Assembly (NCBI GenBank): GCA_951812925.1
Contig: OX638368.1
Location: forward strand, 24,305,187 to 24,369,186
Length of the DNA stretch: 64,000 nt
Reading direction: 5' to 3'
From: Calliopum simillimum
Taxonomy: Eukaryota; Arthropoda; Insecta; Diptera; Lauxaniidae
The number at the start of each line of letters is the position of its first letter. Within the stretch, counting starts at the first letter, position 1. Both the position numbers and the translations under genes were made by a program. Below are positions 14,041 through 24,093 of this stretch, one piece after another. The notes under the pieces were generated by a model. The model was not told the DNA's origin. It saw only the letters and a list, made by a program, of their open reading frames with translations, and searched no databases.

Positions 14041-14178
14041 AGTTTATTTTATATGGTTGCTTTCCTTTTCCACAGGTCTTCGAAAGTGTGCTATTTCTGT
14101 TTCCAGATGTTTGTGCATCTTGAAACGTTTAAACGACTTAAACAGGGCTAAATGCAAGAAAATATTTTAAGTTAACTA

Positions 14179-15112
14179 CAGTAGACCCCGCTTAATTGAC
14201 TTGATGAAAAATGCAAACTTTTCGGTTCAATTAACCGAGGAATCAATTAAGCGGAGCCCGATTAATTGATCCGACTGATCAATTAAAAGGATCCCGGATA
14301 ATTGATCGAGTGAGTCAATTAAGCATAGAAAAAATTAGCATTAATTTAATGGTTTCTTATGTGTTCAAAGCATTCAGAATTCTTTAAGTCATAAGCTCCA
14401 TAAAGAGATAACAAATACAAAAATATGTATGTATATTGCACATTAAAAAGTGCTCGTAGTTAAGTAGTAGACTTAGAGCTGAGCATAGTTTAGGATATGT
14501 TTACTACGAGTACATCAGTCTTCCGTGCTGAATCGAATACCTAAGCACATGACCGGCCTGAAAAGGTTGCGAAAATCAGTTTTTTTGCAAATATCTCGAT
14601 AACGGTTACTTCTATAGAAAAACGTTGGGACAATAATTTCCAGTGGCATTGACTACTATATTTAAAACCTTTAAAGCCGTCACCTCTTTGGACACAGTAT
14701 GTAAAGCACAATCCACTTTCGTCGGCGTTAAAAATATCACCTTAATCAAAACCCTTTAATAATCCGGGAAGAACTAAGTTATTGAAATCATTTGCAACTT
14801 TTGCGTTTTCTGAAGATTTTTCTTCTTCTAAGATTAAAATCTATTGAGCTGTAATGAAAGCTGTTCAGATTTTTTCATCAGCAAATTTTTTTTACTTTTA
14901 ATATTGCTGATCTTTTAAAAGGGGTATTTTACATGTATTTTTCATTTGGAAACTATTTTCTTCCTATCAATTAACCAGGGAAACCAATTAAGCGGGAATC
15001 AATTAACAGGGGATTTGGATGCCTTTTTCAATGCGAACAGTTTCACTGGGTTTTTTTAGTTCAAATATCCGGGGAAGTCAATTAAAAGGGGTCAATTAAG
15101 CGGGGTCTTCTG
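14179..15112. mobile_element. pogo/Tigger-like DNA transposon, internally deleted
   Basis: Terminal inverted repeats CAGTAGACCCCGCTTAATTG / CAATTAAGCGGGGTCTTCTG are flanked by TA at 14177-14178 and 15113-15114. Subterminal AATTAAGCGGG/TCAATTAA words repeat at both ends. On the minus strand, LVLPGLLKGFD*GDIFNADESGL (about 14780-14715) is the pogo/Tigger DDE block around its first catalytic Asp, interrupted by a stop. At 934 bp it lacks most of a transposase. Confidence 0.85.
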
Positions 15113-15114
15113 TA

Positions 15115-17140
15115 GTTGTTTTTATGAACCCCAAATTAATATTTTACTTCAATAATCCAAACATATTAATTCAACATATTAAATAAATTAAACTTTTCTA
15201 AAAATAAGCTCAATCGTTCTATTTCATTTTCCATAACTTTTTTTTTTTTGGATTCTGTAAATATATCAACAGTCTCGTTCTATAGTGCGTTATTTTATAC
15301 CCTCACACAGTGCCTAAGATAATTAAGCACTTAAGATTGTGTCTTGACTACGCATCTTCTCAAAAATTAACTTTAAGAGTTAATATCTAATACATAGTGA
15401 CTCTTCAGACAGCTAAAATAGCTGCAAACTGTCAATCAAGTAATTTATTTTACACCATTCTAGGTCCGTAAATTTTGTGTCAGATACCATATCTATCAAA
15501 GTTTTATCACTATGTATATACTTTTAGCTTATAAAATCGTTAGTATATAATTTTTTTTTTAGTATGCCCGATCCGGTAAAATGATGCGGGATCCGGTAGA
15601 TGTTAAAAGATGTAGGATTACCGGTTCCGGTTTTCCAGATCTGGTGTTTTTCGGATTGCAATCCCTACAAGAGAAACATGGCTACTGCCAATGTTTTTCA
15701 TTTATTGATTTTCTTTCAACATTTTCGACCTTTTTAACATGTTTTTTTTTTCACTCACTTGGGCAGATCAAATTGCACTTGAAAGAAACGACACCATTTT
15801 TAGCCATAATTTCGGAAAATAAAACGTCAATCACCCACCCGACAAAGCGGCAAGATATGGGTTAAGCTTTAATGCCTTCTCAAATTCACCACAGTGGCAA
15901 ATTTAACCTAATTTCATTAATGCAAAAATAATGTTTTTCTGCTCGTTATGATATCATTTTCATGTTAATTATTTTATGTAGATGATAATTTTACAGCACC
16001 AAAAAGAAAGATTGTTGCCTTAAATTTTGACATATTCGACAGTTTACCGACGCACCCTGCACAAACACACCGATGCAAAAGGGAGTAAAGCAAATTACCG
16101 GCATCCAACGGCAGAACGACGTCAGTGTTGCGTAGCGGTCTACGGAAATGAGAGAAACATGAAATTCGCGCTCATTTGAAAAAATAAAAAAAAACCAAAC
16201 AATTTTTTAAAAAAAAAACAAATCGATTTTGTTTTTCTTTTGCGCATAAAAAGAAAATTTTGGCAAAAATTCTTCGATTACGTATTTTAATGTTTCATAA
16301 ATAGTGAACACTTGAAATATGAGCAAAAAAAGGGGGGTTGCCAACACCAAAGTGTGTTTGTGTGCGTTCAGGGTGGCGGCGGTGGTGGTGGTGGTGAGTT
16401 TGAGTTATCGTCGTCATGGGGCAAGACAGCAACAACTTCCTTCACTAGCAAAAACAACAATTACAAAATAAAGAAATTTTCTCGTAATGATTTTTCACAA
16501 AGAATTTTCTTTCTTTCTTTTATTTTTTTTAATCGCAATTTCTTTTAAAACTTTTTGCACTTTTACGGTTTTATTTTTAAACTTTTGATTTCAACTCAAC
16601 GCTCGCTCTAGCTGGCTGTTATCGCCGACCACATTTGTTGTTGTTGGTTGCACTTTGCAAATTTTTGCTTATTCTATTTTTGGATTCCTTTTTGTCGCGT
16701 AAGGAATTTTCACTTTTCATTTTTTAATTCAAAAATTTTTGCGTTTTTTTCAGAAACAACGAAATTTCGCACTTACGAAATATCACACACTGTGGGAAAA
16801 TTCCTTTTTGACCGCACGACGGACGACACGATAAATGGCGAAATTGGTAAAAATCCTTTTTTTTTCCAAACGCAAACGATGTCGTTATGGTGAACACAAT
16901 GAATGAAAATGGATTTTTCTCAAATTTCGGTTTTTCGGTTAATTCGCTACTTTGCTTCCTTGCTTTCGTTAACAACAACAAAAACGTACAAAAGTATCAA
17001 CAACAACAATGCGAAGAAATGTCAAAAGAAAAATGCTCAAAAGAAAGCTTTTGCTTGACGTTTGTAATTGGGGATATTACAGCATTGCCAGATGTAATTT
17101 GTTAAACAAAGAATAACTGCCACACAGTGCGTTGAGCCCA
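15115..17140. other. no gene recognised; possible 5' region of an unseen gene
   Basis: 15115-16060 is plain AT-rich DNA. From about 16060 to 17050 the sequence is richer in CG words, contains a GGC/GGT run (16375-16396), repeated AACAACAAC, and ends of AT-rich runs. It looks like insect 5' UTR or promoter DNA, but no convincing coding exon or splice signal identifies a gene. Confidence 0.25.
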
Positions 17141-17973
17141 TACAAGCAATGGTCAAAAATAGAAGGAGTGGTTGGATATCGATGAAATTTGGTACTATAA
17201 GTAATTTGGGGTCGCTGAGCTCAAAAATGATCTCAGATTTGTTGTAAACTTTATAGTTTTGCTAAAAACCAGGTATTTAGGACGATTTTCTTAAGGTCCA
17301 TATATAACGATGACGAAAAAGTAATGTTTAATGTTAACAAATGAAATGTACGTAGTAGAAATAATGTTTTTTGTACTTGTGAGACCATTTGTGTTCATAA
17401 AAACAAAAAAAAAATTTCAACATATATTTTATATTTCATACAAATTTTTCGTTTTAAGCATTTTTTAAAAAAAGAAAAAAAATATTTGTAGGACGAAGTA
17501 GGAAAAGTTATTTGCAGTTCTTGATTATATAGAATTCGAACGAGTAGATTAAGAAAAAAAACGGCACTTATTTTTATAAGATTTGTTTTTTTTTTTTTTT
17601 TTTTCATCGAAATTTGTCAATTCCTGAAGTTTTTCATTTGATAATATCGTGTATTAAAATCAATACAATATACATCAAATTATATATTTTCCAAAATTGT
17701 TTAGTTTTATTTATTTACTCAAATAATATTTATAATAAAAAACTTTACTTCGCTTAGTTTAATCAAAGACAAATTTTTGATAATTATTTGTTTAAGAGAA
17801 CCCAAAACGAAGTGAATAAACATGATTTTTTTTGAAAAATATCTCAACTTTGAAGTGTCACAGCGTAGCCAAAACTGAGATTTTCCCCTAAATTACCTGT
17901 CGATTGATACCAATTTTATTAGGTTTCGAGTCACAAAAAATTTTGATTTTTGCCCACTAGCCAACGCAGTGTG

Positions 17974-18709
17974 TGCCATACCTAAATTGGAGCGTAAGGC
18001 ATTGCGTTATTTAACGTTACACAAAAGCGTCAAGCGCCATACCGAAATAAAGGCGCTAGTACACACAGGGCAGCGCGTGCAGCGCGCGCATCATACGCAT
18101 CACAACACACGCGAGTGATGCTTGTGCCGTTACATAGAACGCGTAAATGCGTTTCCAAATACACTCAGAATGGCCTTTATTATACAGGCAGACTTGCTCC
18201 TGCACTTCGCTTATACGTTTTTCCTTCATTTTTATTTTTTTTCTTTTTTAATTTATATTTTCAACTGCGAAAATTATTTATAAATAAATAAACAAAAGAA
18301 ACGAAATGTCAAACGCAAATGATGCGTTCGAAAAGTTGAAAGTTGGTCAACTCTACGCATTGAACGCAGCGCGTGCGTTGCTCGCTTTTCTGTATGTATC
18401 ACTCTCCATAAGGAGCTATGTTTTTAAATCAACTGTCAAAGCCTATAATGCGCGCGCTGCACGCGCTGCCCTGTATGTACTAGCGCCTTATAGAACGTTG
18501 CGTTGAAGTCATTTGTTTGTCAAAATCATATAGTTGTTTCTTTTCTTACTTTTCTGCAGCTAATTCACTCCATAACGCTTTGTCAAAATTGGAAATTCGA
18601 ATAGCTGAGCGTTGAGCGTTGGCAATTTCGGTATGCGCCATATAAATTGTATGTGCATGAGAAATTTTTGACAGTAAAATAACGCTGACGCTCCAATTTA
18701 GGTATGGCA
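17974..18709. mobile_element. outer MITE of a nested pair, TIR TGCCATACCTAAATTGGAGC
   Basis: The 20-bp ends at 17974 and 18709 are perfect inverted repeats. Matching GCGC(C)ATACCGAAAT words lie further in on each arm (about 18035 and 18635). The centre has been replaced by a second element at 18050-18489. Confidence 0.7.
18050..18489. mobile_element. inner 440-bp MITE with GC-rich ends
   Basis: Terminal inverted repeats of about 40 bp begin AAGGCGCTAGTACA and continue into a GCGCGTGCAGCGCGCGC block on both sides. ATA flanks each end (18047-18049, 18490-18492), a possible 3-bp target duplication. The local GC-rich palindromes stand out from the AT-rich surroundings. Short open frames inside are by-products of the ends. 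Confidence 0.65.
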
Positions 18710-19197
18710 GTAATTCAGTTAATTTTCTTAGATGGCAAAAGTTATGTCATAATGTAAAAGTGCCATTATTTTTGCATATGTATTCAAATATCATTATGCT
18801 TTGTCACGAAACTGTTGGATAAAGCCAACCGATTCGGAGCCATATATTTTGCAAGCAACAGTTCAAAATGTCATTAAACTTTCCAATCAATATACAAATT
18901 AACATTTTGGATAGTAGGTGCAAGCTCGGAGGAAACACTAGGTGAATTTAAACAAGAGGGCGTAACTTCTGATATATAAATTGGCAAACGAAATCGGTTC
19001 AGTCTCTGTTTCTATATCGAAATCCCAACCGATTGTTTTTTTTTTTTAAAGATTGTGAGCAGGAGCAGTGCATAGGATTATATTTATTTTAAATGTGGGC
19101 GGTGCCACACAGTGGTCTATAAGAGAGCGCTAGCCGGTCACAGCTCCGAAAATTTTTGTGTCAAAAGTAATAATTTTTTTGCCCAAATTTAAAGTAA

Positions 19198-20103
19198 ATT
19201 TGGCCTGGCCAAACATTAAATACCCTACACTGCAGTATTTTTAAAATTTTGCTCATATGGGAGGTGCTACGCTCTCTTGTCCGAGTTCACCCAGTTTTTG
19301 TCCAGAGCTTGAATTTATAGTTTTTAGTGTCTGAGTGAAAAACGTTTTCAGTATAGCGTTTTGAAGCTTTTGCTTATATAGGAGGTACTACGCCCTCTAG
19401 TCCGAGTTCGTCTAGTTTTAGCTTAGAGTGTGCATTTATAGTCTTTATTCTTTGAGTGAAGTTTGGTTGGATTATCTCAAAAAACTCTTTCAGTATAGCA
19501 TTTTGAAACTTTTGCTTATATTGGAGGTGCCACGCCCCCTTGTCCGATTTCACCCAATTTTTGTTGAGAGCTTTCATTTATGATACTTAGTGTCTAAGTC
19601 GAATTTGGTTCGAATATCTCAAAAAACGCTTTCACTATAGCGTTTTGCAGCTTTTGCTTATATGGGAGGTGCCACGCCCTCCTGTCTGAATTCGTTCAGT
19701 TTTTTCTCAGAGCTTGCGCTTACAATTTTCTGTATTTATGCGTATTTTGGTTGCATTGTCGTGAAAATACTCCTAAAATTGCATTTTGAATATATTTTTT
19801 GTATGGGCGGTAGGCGTGTCCGTTGACCGATTTCGCTCATTTTCAATCCCCCGAGCTATCATTGACGACGAAGGTAAAGTACCAAATTTCATTGAATTAT
19901 CTTGCTCAGTTTTCCCAAAAAGTGTATTTCAACACACAGCCAGCCAGCCAGCCACTTAGCCAGACAGACAGACGGACATGGCTATATCGACTCAGGAGGT
20001 GACGCTGACCAAGAATATATATACTTTTCTATATCTGCCACGCCTCTTTCTCTGCGTTACAAACGGTAGGACAAAGTGAATATACACTGGGTGTAGGGTA
20101 TAA
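19198..20103 (+). mobile_element. DINE-1-like element, copy 3 (first of a tandem pair)
   Basis: It runs from TTGGCCTGGCCAAACATTAA to GTGTAGGGTATAA. Four internal units, each with a GGAGGT(G/A)C(C/T)ACGC box near 19260, 19381, 19525 and 19664, are 121-144 bp apart. The core with CAGCCAGCCAGCCA and GACAGACAGACGGACATGGC lies at about 19937-19982. The ACTAGTAAGGGTGT head is absent. Confidence 0.72.
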
Positions 20104-20885
20104 CTAGTAAGGGTGTAATATTTGGCCTGGCCAAACATTAAATACCCTACACTGCAGTATTTCGAAAATGTTGCTGATATGGGAGGTGCCACGCCCTTTT
20201 GTCCGAGTTCACCCAGTTTTTTCTCAGGGCTTGCATTTATAGTTCTAATTGTCTGAGTAAAATTTAGTTCAATTATCTCAAAAAACGTTTTCAGTATAGC
20301 GTTTTGAAGCTTTTTCTTATAAGGGAGGTGCCACGCCCTCTTGTCAGAGTTCGTCTTGTTTTAGATCAGAGCGTGCATTTATAGTCTTCAGTATTAGAGT
20401 GAAATTTAGTTGGATTATCCCAAAAAACTATTTCAGTATAGCGTTTTGAAGCTTTTGCTTATATGGGAGGTGCCACGCCCTCTTTTCCGATTTTACCCAG
20501 TTTTTGTTGAGAGCTTGCGATAATAATTCGTAGTATTTAAGTGTATTTTGGTTGAATTGTTGTGAAAAATACTCCTAAAGTTGCATTTTGAATATATTTT
20601 TTGTATGGGCGGTAGGAGTGTCCATTGACCGATTTCGCTCATTTTCAATCCCTCGAGCTAACTTTTACGACAAAGCCAACACACCAAATTTAATTGAATT
20701 ATCATGGTTAGTTTTCCCGTAAAAAAATATTTCCACGCACAGCCAGACAGACGGACATGGCTATATCAACTCACGAGATGACGCTGATCAAGAATATATA
20801 TACTTTTTTATATCTGCAACGCCTCCTTCTCTGCGTTACAAAGGGAAGGACAAAGTGAATATACCCTGGGTGTAGGGTATAAAAA
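20104..20885 (+). mobile_element. DINE-1-like element, copy 4 (second of a tandem pair)
   Basis: It starts ACTAGTAAGGGTGTAA directly at the end of copy 3 (junction AGGGTATAACTAGTAAGGG), in the same orientation, and ends GGTGTAGGGTATAAAAA. It has three internal box units. Head-to-tail arrays are a known habit of Helitron/Helentron elements. Confidence 0.72.
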
Positions 20886-21009
20886 TCTAAATAACATATT
20901 TCAGAAAATGGTAGCATTTTCCAATAATCTCTTTAAATATGTGTATCTTTAAAACTGAGTGGTCTTACCTCTGAAACTTATGGTAAGAATAATTTGATCT
21001 ATTTTCTGA

Positions 21010-21665
21010 AGATTTGCGTACAGTTGTGAAGCGTCTAGATTCTAATGGATTTATATGGATAAATAAAGTATTCATTTGAGTCTATTTGGATCCATACAAT
21101 CCAAACCACGAAACCTCTGGATTGAATACAAAACCATTTTAATCTGTTTCATTCTAATGGATTGTATGGATTGAAATCGATTTGAAAAATAAAAAATTAA
21201 CTTATTATTCGAGCAATGTTTTCACTTTTAAAATGGCATTTAATAAAGTTATGAAAAAGGTTTTCATTAACTTAAATAATTGCAGTTGGATTAAAATGGA
21301 TTAGACTGGATTGACATTGATCGCGCTTTTTGAATCTGGACTCAGAAAGATGGATTGATTGATTTTAATCTCTCATGGTAATCCATTTTCTCTTGATGAA
21401 AATGGAATAGTTTAACGATGTTTCCAAATCTATATTGAATGTATGGTACACAATTCTGGATCAAAATCTAGATCCAGCCAGATTGAAAGATTGCGTCTTA
21501 TCCTTAGTAACAATCCATATTCCCTGCATTTAAATGGATTGATTCGATTTTTAGTCCAAATCTATCCGAGAAATCTGGTACACAATTCTGGATCAGAACG
21601 GATTGTTGAAATTTCATCCATTTCAATCCAGACACGGCACAAGGATACTAAGGTATTAGATTATT
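21010..21665. repeat. repeat rich in AATCCAT / ATGGATT words
   Basis: Sequence dominated by variants of GGATT and AATCC on both strands, with a direct repeat of GGTACACAATTCTGGATCA at 21444-21462 and 21579-21597. No coding signal and no clear ends were found. Confidence 0.4.
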
Positions 21666-21959
21666 TCAATATAAAAAGGGTATCCAGATAATCACAAAAA
21701 ATCTCTTTTTTTCATTTCCCAAATTTACGAATTTTGCACTCTGTGGATTATAACTAAAAAGTTTTATGTATAATATGAGGTTCTCTGAAGGTGTTGTGCA
21801 TTTATCTGCCTCCCCCTTCACACCGCCTACCTTCCATACGGCCAGAAATTTTAAATCGCCATAATTTTGGGAATATTTGATATATGACAGTAACATTTTA
21901 TATCTAAGATACAATTAGTATCATCTAGTCCTTAGCTGACAATAGGAGTGATCGGATCA

Positions 21960-22550
21960 AGGACAGTTCCATATATGTAGTTGGAAATTTTCCGCCATTT
22001 TGTTTTCCAAAAATTTTATCCATAATTTCGAATCAGCGAGCTAAAAAACCCACCTAGCCATAATTTTGTCGTAATATAATCAATTTTTAAGAAAATTGGC
22101 TTACATTTTGTATCCACCACTACATTTTGAAAAAAGTTGATCCCAAATTTGGGATTAGCGACCCGAAAAACCCCCATTGGTTACAATTTTATCTTGATAT
22201 AACTATTTTTTGAGAAAGTTATCCGCCCTTTTGGATCCGCCATTTTGTTTTAAAAAAAATATGTCTCGAATTTTGAATCAGCGATATTAAAAACCTCCGT
22301 AGCATAAATTTTGATATGATAAAATTATTTTATAAGAAAATTTTCCGCCATTTTGGATTCACCATTCTGTTTTCAAAAAAGTTGATTCTGAATTCAAAAT
22401 CAGAGACTTCGAAAACCCCCCCAGCCACAATGTTGTTGTGATACAATCAATTTTTAAGAAAATTGTCAGCCATTTTGGATCCGCCATTTTGATTTTCTAA
22501 AAATCGTATCCAGAGTTAGAGTCAGCGACCCCCAAAACATAAAAGCCGAT
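21960..22550. repeat. tandem array, about 121-bp unit, five copies
   Basis: The word AATCAGCGAC (and variants) recurs near 22032, 22154, 22276, 22399 and 22519. Each unit also holds CCGCCATTTTG, a TTTTAAGAAAATT word and AAAAACCCCC. Units are diverged. No open frame spans it. Confidence 0.7.
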
Positions 22551-22609
22551 ATTTTTTTTATAAAAAATAACCAGGAAAGAGTTAGAAAAGCATTCTAGAC
22601 CACTATGGG

Positions 22610-23010
22610 CCATGCCCTAAATAGAAAAAACGTACTCACGTCAAAACCACTGCATCAATTTCGACGAAATTTGATATGGGGATAGGGTTAGCACTAAGGA
22701 AGGATAAAATGACCATTATGTTTTTTAGTAGACGGTGCCACGCCCCTAAATGGAAAAAACGCTCTCAAGGCTAAGCAACTGCATCGATTTTTACGAAATT
22801 TGGTATGAAGATAGGGATAGAACTAAGGAACGATAAAATGACCATTATGTTTTTCAGTGGGTGTGCCACGACCCAAAATGAAAAAAAAAAAGATTTCACT
22901 TCCAAACCACTTCATCGATTTTTATGAAGTTTGAAATGAAGATAGGGTTAGCACTAAGGAACGATAAAATGACCATTATGTTTTTTAGTTGGCGGAGCCA
23001 CACCCCTAAT
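22610..23010. repeat. tandem array, about 130-bp unit, three copies
   Basis: GACCATTATGTTTTT recurs at 22711, 22840 and 22971. Each unit includes a GTGCCACGCCC(C) box, GCACTAAGGAACGATAAAAT and an ACGAAATTTGGTATG sentence. It directly follows the 121-bp array. Confidence 0.7.
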
Positions 23011-23749
23011 GCTAAACAGCTGCAAGACTTTTCAAAATATAACAGTTATCAACGTATGTATCAGTATGCAACTTCAAAATCGATAAAAAATTATATTCAA
23101 AATTCGTAGAGTATTTTTAGAATTTTCCTGTTGAATTAACTTATTACAGTCAATCGAAAACCGCACTGTCAGTGGATACATTCCAGTGAAATACTTATTT
23201 AGCTAAACATTAACTAAAAGAAAGAAATAGGTTTTTGAAGTACGTATTAGTTTAAAAACTATAAAATTAAACTTTATTTTTATTTTTTGCACTTTTGAAA
23301 GAGTTACTTAGAAATATTTATTTTTTAGCAAGTTTTATGTCCAAGACGACAACATGAAAACATGAACCAATTCATGCAAATACTAGATAATTCAAATTTT
23401 AATAATACTTAAATATCTATAAAATTCGAACTTGCAAAAAATACATGTCAATTTATCTTACACAAAATAAGCAAGTTATGTATTTACAATGAAAAACTGA
23501 AAAAAATTTTCATAATCTAAACCTGTATTTGTTAGTTTTTGCTACTTATGCTATACAGCTGAACTGAAATTAAACTTAAAAATTGTATTTTGCAATTACG
23601 GAATGCAACAATTTTACTATTGTTAACATTTTAAAATTATGTACTTTACATATGCTTATGTAAAATGGAAGAAAACGAAAGCATTAAAAAAGACCACGTC
23701 GTACTGAGTAAAATCACAAGAAAAGCAATTAAACTAAATTCTCTAAATT
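23011..23749. other. no gene; probable meigo 3' flank
   Basis: Plain AT-rich DNA that includes the presumed meigo 3' UTR. I see no repeat or coding structure. Confidence 0.4.
23273..23278 (-). terminator. candidate polyadenylation signal of meigo
   Basis: AATAAA on the minus strand, about 470 nt past the meigo stop, in AT-rich DNA without other features. An ATTAAA variant lies nearer, around 23397-23402. Such hexamers are frequent at this base composition, so this is only a candidate. Confidence 0.25.
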
Positions 23750-24093
23750 CTATGATAGCAGCTTCTTTTTATCTTCAACACTATCCTTGGCTTTCTTAGC
23801 GCCACCAGCAGTTTTTCCCTTGCCATAAAGCATGTCAGCAAAAAGACCAGCAAACACGAGCACAGCACCAAACCATTGACGTGGCATTAAAACATTACCA
23901 AAGAGTACTACAGAACATAATACCGTAAAGAATTTACGCGTTGTAGTAACTACAGAACATGCGAGTGGACCAAAACCGGCAACCATTAAAAATATAAATA
24001 ATTGTCCGAGTGCACCGCAAAAAGCTAGCATAGCTAAGTGTGTCCAGAGCTGTGGATGACGTGCAGCAAAGTTTATAAAGTCTTTGCCTTCAC
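23750..24093 (-). CDS. meigo: meigo exon 3 (C-terminus and stop)
   Basis: The acceptor is AATTCAG at 24094. The exon encodes GEGKDFINFAARHPQLW, ALGQLFIFLMVAGFGPLACS, TTTRKFFTVLCSVVLFG and MPRQWFGAVLVFAGLFADML, then a lysine-rich cytosolic tail (GKGKTAGGAKKAKDS...) and the stop at 23750-23752. Lysines lie at -4, -5 and -6 from the C-terminus. That resembles, but is not exactly, a canonical KKXX or KXKXX ER-retrieval signal. Confidence 0.9.

Noticed and set aside
18306..18506. 66-codon Ala-rich frame
   Set aside because: It is the translation of the GC-rich inverted end of a MITE.
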